From positions 1-25,523 of the forward strand of contig JABLUY010000371.1 of assembly GCA_013306675.1 (NCBI GenBank): DNA of 25,523 bases, written 5' to 3'. Origin of the DNA: Thraustochytrium sp. TN22. Its lineage: Eukaryota > Sar > Bigyra > Thraustochytrida > Thraustochytriidae. The position numbers were made by a program, and so were the translations under genes. Shown here piece by piece: positions 1 through 9,122 of this stretch (the stretch's first letter is position 1; each line of letters opens with the position of its first letter). The notes beneath the pieces were generated by a model. That model searched no databases. It was given only the letters and a program-made list of their open reading frames with translations, and had not been told where the DNA came from.

Positions 1-50
<50 letters not shown>
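1..50. repeat. Poly(C) homopolymer, C50, at window edge
   Basis: Fifty consecutive C open the window, followed by ordinary sequence that leads to the 3' end of the myosin gene. No telomere-like unit is visible. It may be a real homopolymer where an assembly stopped, or a sequencing artefact. Confidence 0.95.
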
Positions 51-51
<1 letters not shown>

Positions 52-144
52 CCCAGCTTTTGGGGGCCCACGTCGATGGCTATTTGAACATGTGCTTTCG
101 TTTTGTTTTCGCGCTGAGAGTTGATCATCGCGAACAGCTAGGAG

Positions 145-3100
145 CTACCGATTCTTCTTCTTCTTCTTCGAGACTTGGGTCTCGGTTGCGGCAGCCTCGG
201 TGTCGTGCTTCTTCTTCTTCTTGCGCGAACGGCCTTCACGACTAGCGGCGCCGGACGCGTCTGCAGCTACAGCTTTCTTTTTACCCCTTTCGGAGGCATC
301 ACTCTCCTCGTCCTCATCGCTCTCCTCGTCGCTCTCGTCCTCGTCCATATCCTCCTCACCAGTACCACTACGAAAGACGTGAAACCAGATCCATGCCACC
401 ATAGCCAGAGCCGTGGCGTAGGTGAGGATGGAATCGAAGCCACCGAGCGCGAACACGAGGGGGATGAGCACGACGAAGAGACCAAACGCGGCAAGGATTT
501 TGCGGCCGGTTCCGCGCCGACCTCCCTTGCCAGCGCCCTCTGCAGCATCGTCGTCGTCCGACGCGGTCACCGAGGCGTCGCCGAGGCTGCTGGCGTCCGA
601 GTCGTTCACCTTGGCATCTCGGTTTTTGACGGCCTTGGCGGTCTTGTCCTTTTTGGAGGAACTCCTCGCAGCCTGCTTGGTTTCCGACTCACGTTGGGGG
701 GCAAGACCGGCACCAGATTTGGAAGACTCGCTCTGCTTGCGATGCTGCCGCCCGCGGAATTTACTTGCCTCGTCGGGACTTGTGGCCGGGCTGCCCGAGG
801 CCAGCTCAGTGCTAGCCTCGGCCTTGTGGGCAATGTCCAAGAGATCCAGCTCGTCTTCGAGAGAGGGCTCCCGATCGTCCGGCTCGGAAGACCGCCGCTC
901 GCGCGAAGCCGTGGAGACAACCTCGGTCTCGCGGTGCTTCGCCTGGGCCAGCTGCTGCTTCCTGTCGGCCTTCTTTTGCTGCTTCTTGCTGCTCTTCTTG
1001 CTCTTGTCGCCCTCGCCCTCGCCCTCAAGCTGCTCCTTGGGCTCACGGCCACGCGAGCGGCGGCGGCGGCGGCCACCTGCGCCTCCTTCGTCGCCTTCCC
1101 CAGCGCCGTCCGCGTCATCGTCGGACACGTAGTCGACGCCCGTGGTGGCGCTGAGCCAGAGAGCATCATCGTCCGGTGCGCCGTCGTAGTCCAAAACGGG
1201 CAGGGCATCCTCAAAATTTCCAGGCGGAGGTGGGGACCCGAGCTTGCGGTTGTGGCTCTTCTTGCCGCCGCGTGCCTCATCGTCGTCGCCGGTGCCCGAG
1301 GCGGCGCCCTGCATGATGACGGCAGACGCCGTGTAGGGCTCGGCGTCGTGGCGGGACTCGATTTGTCGCACGGCGATGTTGGCAAGGTCGAAGGTCACAC
1401 GCGTGGCAATCGGCGACCGCGCGAGACCAAGCTCCTTGGCGCGCCTCTGCTGGAGCGAGCGCTCCTGTTTGGCCATCTTGCGGCGGAAGCGGCGCATACG
1501 CCGAAGGAAGCGGCGCGCGGCCGCCTGCACCGTGAGAACGGCGGCCTGACGGCGCAGGGCCGCGGCGCGGCGGCGGCGCAGAAAAAGCACGCGGCGCACC
1601 AGGCGCTGGATGATGATGGCGGCCTCCTTGCGCAGCTGATAATCCACGTAGCGGCGGAAGGCGCGCTGGATGGCGCGCGCGGCGCGGGCACGCGCCGAGT
1701 CCTTGGCCAACTCCAGCAGTGTAAAGCTGTGCTGACGCAGGAAAACCTTTGTCTTGCCCGTCTGGAAGTCGTCGCCGTGTACGAGGCCGAAGCAGCGCAG
1801 CAGCTCCCGGCACAGGCGCACGAGGGCACCAGGCGCTGCACGGCGAGCGAGCTCGCGAGCGCGGCCCGGCGTGCCAAAGGCCGAAGCGCGCCCGCTGCGG
1901 CGCGGAGTGACCTCCGGCACGAGCGGCAGGAGCGTGCAGTAGCGCAGCATAAAGTCCTCGTACAGCATGCGCGTCAGGTAGCCGCCGCGCGCGATTTGTA
2001 CCATCTGCAGAACGCCCGAGTAGCGCAGCTGCTCCACGAGGCGCGTGCGGTCCATAAAGCCTGGCTCGTCCTCGTCATTGGGTTTGAGGCAGCGCACAAA
2101 GTGGGTTTCGCTGGCGCGAATAGCCTGGAGCGCCACGTCCAGCTGCGCTTTAAAGTGCGCCAGCACCGTCTTTTGCTGCAGTGTCTGCGGCTGGCTCCCA
2201 CCAAGCGGCGAGCCGGGGCCAACGCCGCCCGTCGAGAACAGGGACGGCGACGGGGCAGCCGGCGAGGATTTGCTCGTGCGCAGAATACCGGGCTTGCGCT
2301 GCACCGTTGCATCGGTGACGCCGAGCAGGCGGTCAAAGGAAGCCGCCAGGCCGGTGCCGGCGGCCGCGTCGGCGGCCAAGCTGGGGCAGAGAAGGCGCAC
2401 GATGCTGTGGCGTGAAGACCGGAGTAGGTCGACGGCCTCCTGACGCAGCTCGTTCTTGTTCTTGCGTGTGAAGCCGGCAGCGGAGTAAAGCACCTCGCCG
2501 GCAAAGTGCTTGATGGTGAAGCGCAGGTTTGCCCGGTCGTACTGCGAGGGCGGGATGCAACGAGCATACTGCTTGGGCAGGTGCGCATAGACCTTGTTGA
2601 TGAGCGTCTCGTCGTTGCCGTGCGGGTAGAGGCAGTTCTCGTCAATGAGTGCCAGCAGGCCAATGGGGCGCGACTCGATCATCTCCAAGCAAGCGTCGTT
2701 CTCCGGGAACTTGACAAAGTCCCAGTCGATGCCCTCTGCGTCGTACTCTCGCTGGTCGCGCACAAAGACGTACTCGTTGAAGAGATTCTGCAGGCGCTCG
2801 TTGCAGTAGTTGATACAGAGCTGCTCAAAGCCATTTCGCTCAAAGACCTCGAAGCCAAAAACGTCCAGGACGCCGAGCTCGAAGTCGTGCGCCAGGCGCG
2901 GGCCGGCCATCGCCGCCGCTGCCGCGCCCGCCCCACTCGGGTCCTCGCCGCCCCCGCTGCCGCGGCCAGCGGGCGAACGCAGATGTCGAGCGGCGGCCGG
3001 GCTTGCGACGCGTGAGCTGCTGCTGCTGTTGAAGACGGCGTCCGCCGCGCTGAATCTGCGCGCCAAGCGCGTAGCGCCGCCCACGCGCTGGCGTGGGTCG

Positions 3101-4677
3101 ACCTCGGCATCCGGCTCGCCTTGCGCGTGCTGCTGCGAGGAATGCAGCTGGAGCGCCTGGTTGATGCGCCACACGAGCCAGGCGAAGAGACGCTCGTAGA
3201 GCGTCATGGCAAGCGCGTCGCGCGCCGCGGCGGCATCCTCGCAGGAGTTGGCCTTCTCGAAGGCTTCTTCCTGACGCTGTGCATAGACCGGGAGTGTGGC
3301 GTCGGTGCGCGAGCCGTGTACGCGAATGACGCGCTTGCAAAGCGCGCGCTCGAGCGCCGCGGCGTCGATCTGCAGCAGGGAGCAGCATGCGGCGCACGCA
3401 CGCTTGGACGCGCGCTGGCCCGAGATGCGCGAGCCGTCTCCACGACTGCCCGGGCTAAACTCGAGGTTGCCGAGGTGCAGCACGCCGGCCGCCACCTCTA
3501 AAACGGCGGCGACCTCCGCTTCGGTGAAGTCGAGGACGGAGAAGGCGTGACGCAGCGCGCTCAGCCGCTTGCGGTCGGCGTCCGGATCGTCAAAGATGAC
3601 CTCCTTGTCCGAGAAGAACGCCAGGGCATCCGGCGCCTGGAGGCCCCAGCGCGACGCCTCGGAGTCGCTCGCGCCGGCCGCCATGGCGTAGAAAATGTGG
3701 AAGTTGCGTTCGCCCGCGCCCTGATGCGCGAGGCGCGCCTTCTCGAGCAGGTAGGTTGTGATGCTGGCGCGACGCAGCGTACCCTGCACGGGCTGCAGTG
3801 CCACCTGGATGAGCTTACCGAATCGCGAGGAGTTCTCGTTGCGCAGCGTCGCCGCATTGCCAAAGGCCTCCAGGATCGGGTTGGCCTCCAAAACGCGCTC
3901 CGAGATGTCTTCCGCCGTGGGCCCGTGGCCATTGGCGCTGGCGCTGCCGCCGTTGGCGCCGCCGCCGTTGGCGGCTGCCGAATGGTAGCCATGGCCATTG
4001 CCATTGGCGGCACGCGGCGGGCCACCGCGCTTGCCGAGCGCCGGCACGTGGCCCTCCTGCGCGGGGTGCTGGCCGCGGCGCAGATTGGTCATCTCGGCGA
4101 AGGCGCGCAGCAGGATCTTTGTGCTCTCCGTCTTGCCAGAACCGGATTCGCCGCTCACCAAGATGGTTTGGTTGGCGCCGCCATTCTCGAGCGCGCTCAC
4201 GTAGGCCGTGGACGCGACGGCGTAAATGTGCGGGGGCAGGCCCTCCGTGGCGGCGCCGGCGCGGTAGTATTGCGCGATGAGCTCGCTGCCGTAGGCATCG
4301 CGAATGTGCTTGTACGGGTTGATGGCCAGCAGCACGCGCCCCGAGTTGGTGTAGATGTGGTCTGCCGCGAAGCGCTCGTGCAGTGTGGCGAGCAGCGAGG
4401 GCTCGTGCAGCGCCGGGACCTGCGTGAGGTCCTCGACAGCCGCCAGCTCACTGGCCGTCGCCACGATGCGCACCTCGCAGTCCGTGCGCGCGTTCACCGC
4501 GCGTGTCGCGCCCTGCGCGCCGCGCTCCGCGCCCAGCTGCACCAGAAGGCGGTCCGGGTCTGCTGCGTCACCCGCGCCGCCGCGCCGATCGCGCCCCAGC
4601 AGCACCGCCTCGCGCCACACCGCCTCATCGTCGCGCACCCACAGCCGGTCGCCCTTGCGCAGCCGCACCGCCCGCAT
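145..4677 (-). CDS. Myosin heavy chain with C-terminal transmembrane anchor
   Basis: Actin-based ATPase motor, 1510 aa from the chosen Met. A further in-frame Met lies at 4743, but the SH3-like start (KGDRLWVRDDEAVW) follows 4677 directly and that ATG has A at -3. Motor landmarks: P-loop GESGSGKT (176-183), switch I NENSSRFG (280-287), switch II DVFGFEVFE (605-613), FVRCLKPND (860-868), and converter GKTKVF. Three IQ-like motifs at about 996-1063 would bind calmodulin-type light chains. Odd points: a Gly/Ala/Asn-rich loop-1 insert (about 200-254), a long Ser/Gly insert just before switch II (about 513-596), and an extended loop 2. The tail (1064-1391) is charged, low-complexity and not an obvious dimerising coiled coil. 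Two hydrophobic stretches (about 1394-1414 and 1417-1435) follow, then an acidic run and a Lys-rich end finishing KKNR. Motor identity is certain; class is unresolved; membrane anchoring is inferred. Confidence 0.95.
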   Translation of the reverse strand: MRAVRLRKGDRLWVRDDEAVWREAVLLGRDRRGGAGDAADPDRLLVQLGAERGAQGATRAVNARTDCEVRIVATASELAAVEDLTQVPALHEPSLLATLHERFAADHIYTNSGRVLLAINPYKHIRDAYGSELIAQYYRAGAATEGLPPHIYAVASTAYVSALENGGANQTILVSGESGSGKTESTKILLRAFAEMTNLRRGQHPAQEGHVPALGKRGGPPRAANGNGHGYHSAAANGGGANGGSASANGHGPTAEDISERVLEANPILEAFGNAATLRNENSSRFGKLIQVALQPVQGTLRRASITTYLLEKARLAHQGAGERNFHIFYAMAAGASDSEASRWGLQAPDALAFFSDKEVIFDDPDADRKRLSALRHAFSVLDFTEAEVAAVLEVAAGVLHLGNLEFSPGSRGDGSRISGQRASKRACAACCSLLQIDAAALERALCKRVIRVHGSRTDATLPVYAQRQEEAFEKANSCEDAAAARDALAMTLYERLFAWLVWRINQALQLHSSQQHAQGEPDAEVDPRQRVGGATRLARRFSAADAVFNSSSSSRVASPAAARHLRSPAGRGSGGGEDPSGAGAAAAAMAGPRLAHDFELGVLDVFGFEVFERNGFEQLCINYCNERLQNLFNEYVFVRDQREYDAEGIDWDFVKFPENDACLEMIESRPIGLLALIDENCLYPHGNDETLINKVYAHLPKQYARCIPPSQYDRANLRFTIKHFAGEVLYSAAGFTRKNKNELRQEAVDLLRSSRHSIVRLLCPSLAADAAAGTGLAASFDRLLGVTDATVQRKPGILRTSKSSPAAPSPSLFSTGGVGPGSPLGGSQPQTLQQKTVLAHFKAQLDVALQAIRASETHFVRCLKPNDEDEPGFMDRTRLVEQLRYSGVLQMVQIARGGYLTRMLYEDFMLRYCTLLPLVPEVTPRRSGRASAFGTPGRARELARRAAPGALVRLCRELLRCFGLVHGDDFQTGKTKVFLRQHSFTLLELAKDSARARAARAIQRAFRRYVDYQLRKEAAIIIQRLVRRVLFLRRRRAAALRRQAAVLTVQAAARRFLRRMRRFRRKMAKQERSLQQRRAKELGLARSPIATRVTFDLANIAVRQIESRHDAEPYTASAVIMQGAASGTGDDDEARGGKKSHNRKLGSPPPPGNFEDALPVLDYDGAPDDDALWLSATTGVDYVSDDDADGAGEGDEGGAGGRRRRRSRGREPKEQLEGEGEGDKSKKSSKKQQKKADRKQQLAQAKHRETEVVSTASRERRSSEPDDREPSLEDELDLLDIAHKAEASTELASGSPATSPDEASKFRGRQHRKQSESSKSGAGLAPQRESETKQAARSSSKKDKTAKAVKNRDAKVNDSDASSLGDASVTASDDDDAAEGAGKGGRRGTGRKILAAFGLFVVLIPLVFALGGFDSILTYATALAMVAWIWFHVFRSGTGEEDMDEDESDEESDEDEESDASERGKKKAVAADASGAASREGRSRKKKKKHDTEAAATETQVSKKKKKNR

Positions 4678-5380
4678 GCTCGCGCCCCGGCGCCGCCCCA
4701 GCGCCGCGCCCGCGCGCGCCCTGCGGCCGCCGCGCTCCTGCATTGCCTTGCCTTGCTCGCCTTGCCTCGCCTCGCCTGCCTTACCTAAGCTCGCCTCCCT
4801 CGCATTGACAGTGATGAAGAGTCCACTCTTCCGAAGTCATGACTTCCCCGCCGTCCCTTGCACGGGTCGCCGCGGCAGGCCGTACCGCTGCGCGTGCCCG
4901 TGCCGGGCGCCTCGGACTCGCCGACTCGGGTCAGGACGCCGCTGGCCGCTGGCGCATGCAGAAGATGAAGCGAGAGGCCCGCGGCCGCCTGGCCGCGCAA
5001 GTTCGCCTACATCAGGCGCAGCCGCGCAGGCTGCCAGCGCTCGCGCGCTCCGCCGCGGGGAAAGTGGACGTGGACGCCACCATGACCACTGACATTGCAC
5101 ACGCTTTGACAGCTGGCAAGCACCCCTGTTCTGGCACCAGTGACAGCACTGGCAGTCCTGGCCAGCCTGAGGCGCGCCGCCGGCGGGGCATCACTGCAGC
5201 AGTGCAGCGCAGTGCAGCACTGGTGATGCAACCGAGCCCTGACTGGGTGTGCGCGGCACGCGCCGCCGCCGTGGCCAGAGCCGCGCAGCGCGCCGCGGCC
5301 GCGCGCGCCCGACCACTGTAGTAGGCCTACGGCCCACCATGGCCACTGTGGCTCTAGCTAGCTAGCTAGCTACTACTTAG

Positions 5381-5411
5381 AGCTAGCAGGCTCTGTGCCG
5401 TTCAATCGGAA
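5381..5411 (+). repeat. Left terminal inverted repeat of the MITE-like element
   Basis: Thirty-one bases starting AGCTAGCAGGCTCTGTG. They pair with 5835-5865 with one mismatch, at the second C of GTGCC here. Confidence 0.85.
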
Positions 5412-5834
5412 GATGCCCTAATAGAGGGGTCGCCTCACTTCGAATTCTAAAATCGACGGCGAAAGGAATGCGCGAAGTGATGTTTTGAATCGACTGAGCA
5501 TGCATAGAGATGTATCCCCATCAGGTTTGATTGCTGTGATTCGCTTGCGAATGGCGATTTGATTGAGTCTCTAGTTTTGATAGCAGCTATATGGGACTAG
5601 AGGGGTGTGTGCTCGAGGACCCCCCAAGTGTGTACCCGAGGACACCCACTCAGCCGACCCGCGCACTGCACGCGCAACGAGCGCGTTTGATAGGCCGCTT
5701 GAAAGTCGTTTCAAGCAGATCCACGAACAGGCCAGATCTGGCGCGGTCTCGGCGCGGCGATCAGGATGCCCCCGGTCCGTCCTCACAGCGGGTGGCCGCC
5801 CCATCTTAGTCTGTTTTGAACGGCGACCCCGAAG

Positions 5835-5865
5835 TTCCGATTGAACGCCACAGAGCCTGCTAGCT
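5835..5865 (-). repeat. Right terminal inverted repeat of the MITE-like element
   Basis: Reverse complement of the left repeat with one substitution. It ends GAGCCTGCTAGCT and is followed by further CTAG-containing sequence. Confidence 0.85.
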
Positions 5866-6320
5866 AGAGAGCTAGAGTACGACTACTCAACGCGCGCTAG
5901 GGCTCGCTCGCGCGCGAGCGCGCGCTGGTGGCAGGCGTGGGACGGCGCAAAGGTGCAGCGGACCCGGCGCGAGCCAGGGCTTTGATGCGCAGGCGACCTC
6001 GGGTCCGCTGCGGTCGGCTGCCCGCATTTCCCAAGCGCTCTCCGCCACACGTTCAAGTTTGAGTGCGAGCCGCCACTGCACAACAGCGGTAGTTAGGAGC
6101 GGAGCGGAGCTGCCGTGCGCAGGCGCCGGCCGGCCAAGCCGTGGCCCACGTCACGTCACGCCACGGTGGCGTGGCGGCAGCCACGAGTCGGAGGCGGCGA
6201 GCGGAGGCTGTGATGCGAATCTCTCTCAGTTTGGAGTCGCTGAGCACCGAGATCACGATCCCCTCTCTCTCTCTCTGACTCTTCTCTGTGTGGGCCGCAC
6301 CAGGATCTTCGCGGCCGACC

Positions 6321-6406
6321 CGTCCCTCCAAGTCCTGTCTCTGGGGCTCTTGGTCGTCCGGACTCGTCCCTCCACTGCAAGTCTTGTCTCAGTAGAGAGG
6401 CTCTTG
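6321..6406. repeat. Imperfect direct repeat, two copies
   Basis: Copy one (6321-6352) and copy two (6365-6406) share three blocks in the same order: CGTCCCTCCA, then AGTC(C/T)TGTCTC, then GGCTCTTG. The spacers between blocks differ in length, suggesting an old local duplication in noncoding DNA. Confidence 0.55.
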
Positions 6407-7271
6407 AGACCTTGTCGCGCCTCGCATCGTCTCGCGACACGAACTGCTTGGCCTCCTCCGGCACTGGTGCCTGCTGGTGCCGCGAGGCGCGAGAGGCCAC
6501 TGGCCAGCGCCGCGCAGCGGATGACGTTTGACCAAATCAGCCAAATCAAATCTCCGCGGCTCCCGGACGGAAGCGCTCGCGCGAATGCGGAAGCTTGCGA
6601 GCAGCTTGGCTCTCAGCTGCGGAGCTGGCAGACTGTGACGACTTGGTGGATGCGGATCATGCGGCCGCGGCCGGCGCCCGCGAGACGGCGCCCGCGCCCT
6701 TCGCCAGCCGTCACCAGCCAGCCAGCCGCGCCCGCAGGCCAAGCTCGCTGACGTGAGCCTGCTGGCCAGTGCACTGCCGCCGCGCTGCGTGCACCTTCGA
6801 CGCTCGCTTCGACGCCCTGGCAGCTCGGCTCGGCTCGGCTGGTCGGCGCCGCTCGCGGCTCGTCACCAGCCAGCCTGAGCCAGCCAGGGCAGTGGCCGGC
6901 GGTTGGCCTCGCCACGGAGCGGAGCGAATGGACCATCGTCGCGGACTCGGACGAGTCCGAGTCGGAGTCCAGGCTGAGCCGCCATGCCGCGCGGCCAAGC
7001 AAGCCTTGCCAGCCTGCGCGAGGTAAGTTAGCGCGGCGCCGGCACGAGAGGCCGGCCTCGCTGGCAGGGCTCTGCAGTGCGCTTGACAGGCGCTGCGCTG
7101 CGCCAGTGCGCCAGCGCCGGTGAAATGGGGTTGCTCTGGTCTCCTTCCTGGTCTCGCCTCTCTGCGCCGCTGCGCGCGCTCTCTCCCTCCCCTCCCTGCC
7201 CCTCTGCCTCCCATCGACACCCTGCGCCGTGGCGTTGTGGCTGATGGACGGCGGGCGCAGCGCAGCCGCAG

Positions 7272-7302
7272 CGCTGCGCTAACTTAGTTAACTAGCGCAG
7301 CG
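7272..7302. repeat. Inverted repeat, 10-bp stem and 11-nt loop
   Basis: CGCTGCGCTA at 7272-7281 pairs perfectly with TAGCGCAGCG at 7293-7302, around an AT-rich loop that contains GTTAAC. It stands out in very GC-rich surroundings, about 370 bp upstream of the PGDH start. Role unknown. Confidence 0.7.
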
Positions 7303-7496
7303 AGCAGGCACCGTGGCACGGCACTGCGCAGGCGCGCGCGGGAGCGGCCGTGGTGATGGTGATGGCGATGGCAGGCCGGCGCCAGAGGTGGCCGGACGGC
7401 CCTGTCCCTCTCGCTTCCTCCTGGCCGCGCCTGCCTCGAGTCAAGTCCTGCCAGTGAGTGCCAGCGCTGAGTGCTGCCTGCGCCTGCTGCCAGCGC

Positions 7497-7529
7497 CTGC
7501 CTGCCTGGCTGCCTGCCTGGCTGCCTGCC
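7497..7529. repeat. 12-bp tandem repeat, about 2.75 copies
   Basis: The unit CTGCCTGCCTGG occurs at 7497-7508 and 7509-7520, with a partial third copy ending in CCAG. If the 7023 donor is used, this pyrimidine-containing tract could precede a 3' splice site, but that is speculative. Confidence 0.7.
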
Positions 7530-7673
7530 AGTGCTTGGCGGCCCTGGCATGACCAGTGGCAGTGAGTGGGCGCGGCGGCGCGCGGCAGAGCAGCAACTGC
7601 GCGGAGGAGCAGATCGAGCAGGAACGGGCACGAGCTAGCGCACCCGGGGCGTAGGACAAGCACGGCGGGCAGG

Positions 7674-9122
7674 ATGATGCTGAGCGCGGTGGGCACGGCG
7701 GCGCGGCGCGCCGCCGCACCGGCGGGCGCGCGCGGTCTGGCGTCCGCGGCGGATGACATCAAGATGCTGGAGAAGCTGCTGGCCGAGGCGCGCGCCCGCG
7801 AGGCGACCAAGGGCGAGAAGGAGGCCGCGGCCGCCAGCGCCGAGGCCGCCGCCGCCGGCCCCAAGTTCAACATCGGCACCTTCAACGCCATCAGCAGCAC
7901 GGGCCTCAACACCTTCCCGGTGCAAAAGTACAACATCGTGCCCATGGCCGACAAGACGGACGACGAGATCCACGCCGTTCTTCTGCGCTCGCACAAGCTC
8001 TCGAGCGACCAGGTGCCCGACACGGTGCGCGCCATCGCGCGCTGCGGCAGCGGCACCAACAACATCGACGTGCCCGCCATGACGGAGCGCGGCATCCCGG
8101 TCTTCAACACCCCGGGCGCCAACGCCAACGCCGTCAAGGAGCTCTCCATCTGCGGTCTGCTGCTCGCCAGCCGCGGCATCGTCGAGGGCATCTCGCACGT
8201 CGACACCATCGTCAAGGAGGACGGCAGCGACTTCGCCAAGTGCAAGAAGCGCGTCGAGTCCGACAAGAAGATGTTCGTCGGCCGCGAGCTCACCGGCAAG
8301 ACCCTCGGTGTCATCGGCCTCGGCCACATCGGCGCCTCGGTCGCCCAGACTGCCATCGCCCTGGGCATGAACGTCATGGGCTACGATCCGGCCATCTCTC
8401 TGGAGGGCGCCTGGCGCCTGCCCGGTGACGTGCTCAAGCGCGCCGGCTCGCTCGAGGAGCTCGTGCGCGCCAGCGACTACCTCTCGCTCCACGTCCCTTA
8501 CATCAAGGACGCCACCCACCACCTCATCAACGAGGATCTCCTCAAGGTCATGAAGCCCAACGCCGCCATCGTCAACTTCGCCCGCGGCGAGCTCGTCGAC
8601 TCCGCCGCCATGCGCCGCCTCTACGAGTCCGGCGAGCGCACCGGCCGCTACGTCACCGATTTCGTCGACGAGAGCCTCCACGGCCACCCCAAGGTCATCA
8701 CCATGCCGCACCTCGGCGCCTCCACCGCCGAGGCTGAGGAGAACGCCGCCTCCATGGCCGCCGTCGAGATCATGGACTTCATCGAGACCGGCACCATCCA
8801 GAACTCCGTCAACTTCCCCACCGCCAAGCTCGACCGCCTCGCCGCCGAGAGCCGCCGCATCTGCATTGTCAACCGTAACGTTCCGGGCATGCTCGGCCTC
8901 ATCACCAGCACCCTCGGCCGCGCCAACATCAACATTATGCAGCAGATCAACGTCTCCCGCGACAGCATCGCCTACAACGTCGTCGACGTCGCCGACTCCC
9001 ACGACGCCGAGGAGCTCGCCGCCCTGCAGGACGAGATCTCCAAGCTCGACGGTGTCATCTCCTCCCGCATTGTCTCCGGCAAGGACGGCAAGCCGGGCTT
9101 CTTCAACGTCAACGTCCAGTAA
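7674..9122 (+). CDS. D-3-phosphoglycerate dehydrogenase, ACT-domain type, predicted mitochondrial
   Basis: NAD-dependent oxidation of 3-phosphoglycerate to 3-phosphohydroxypyruvate, the first step of the phosphorylated serine pathway. The protein is 482 aa. After a basic, Ala-rich leader (about residues 1-27, with RG and LAS near the likely cleavage site) come a substrate-binding region (CGSGTNNIDVPAM, NTPGANANAVKEL), the Rossmann motif GLGHIG (215-220), and the catalytic trio expected for D-2-hydroxyacid dehydrogenases: Arg304 in NFARGELVD, Glu333, and His346 in PHLGAST. The C-terminal 75 or so residues (394-467) form an ACT domain (NRNVPGMLGLITSTLG, NINIMQQ), so serine feedback is plausible. 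The tandem ATG at 7674/7677 is the first that places a leader directly before the conserved domain, with A at -3. Third codon positions are almost all C or G, which suggests high expression. Mitochondrial targeting is inferred from the leader only. Confidence 0.96.
   Translation: MMLSAVGTAARRAAAPAGARGLASAADDIKMLEKLLAEARAREATKGEKEAAAASAEAAAAGPKFNIGTFNAISSTGLNTFPVQKYNIVPMADKTDDEIHAVLLRSHKLSSDQVPDTVRAIARCGSGTNNIDVPAMTERGIPVFNTPGANANAVKELSICGLLLASRGIVEGISHVDTIVKEDGSDFAKCKKRVESDKKMFVGRELTGKTLGVIGLGHIGASVAQTAIALGMNVMGYDPAISLEGAWRLPGDVLKRAGSLEELVRASDYLSLHVPYIKDATHHLINEDLLKVMKPNAAIVNFARGELVDSAAMRRLYESGERTGRYVTDFVDESLHGHPKVITMPHLGASTAEAEENAASMAAVEIMDFIETGTIQNSVNFPTAKLDRLAAESRRICIVNRNVPGMLGLITSTLGRANINIMQQINVSRDSIAYNVVDVADSHDAEELAALQDEISKLDGVISSRIVSGKDGKPGFFNVNVQ

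Larger units (their letters stand above)
5381..5865. mobile_element. MITE-like element with 31-bp terminal inverted repeats
   Basis: The ends are inverted copies of each other: 5381-5411 matches the reverse complement of 5835-5865 at 30 of 31 positions. A second inverted block of nine bases (GGGGTCGCC) lies inside, at 5426-5434 and 5822-5830. The interior is more AT-rich than its surroundings and holds no transposase-like reading frame, so this looks like a non-autonomous DNA transposon of about 485 bp. Both ends contain a TA/CTAG context, so the exact boundary and target-site duplication are ambiguous. A TA duplication flanking GCAGGCTC...GAGCCTGC is possible. Family assignment is not attempted. 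Confidence 0.75.
4678..7673. other. Long gene-poor region between divergent myosin and PGDH genes
   Basis: About 3 kb with no reading frame that resembles a protein family. The open frames here are Arg/Ala/Pro/Ser-rich, as expected from GC-rich DNA. It should hold the promoters of both flanking genes. It contains the inverted-repeat element at 5381-5865, a 16-bp perfect palindrome of CG/GC steps at 5905-5920, a short CT run near 6261-6275, an imperfect direct repeat (6321-6352 and 6365-6406), a hairpin (7272-7302) and a 12-bp tandem repeat (7497-7529). A consensus splice donor, AG|GTAAGT, occurs at 7021-7028 and could end a 5'UTR exon of the downstream gene, but I cannot fix its acceptor. I see no tRNA or rRNA. 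Confidence 0.6.

Noticed and set aside
1-50. Telomere
   Set aside because: The tract is pure C with no TTAGGG/CCCTAA-type unit.
175-2415. Long open frame antisense to the myosin gene (746 codons), with others near 3547-4788
   Set aside because: It is the complement of a confidently assigned motor gene. The residues are Leu/Ala/Arg/Gly-rich with no family pattern, as GC-rich third positions keep the opposite strand open.
6059-6751. 230-codon plus-strand frame in the 3-kb gene-poor region
   Set aside because: Composition is Arg/Ala/Pro/Ser filler, with no motif and poor context. Same judgement for 4839-5321.
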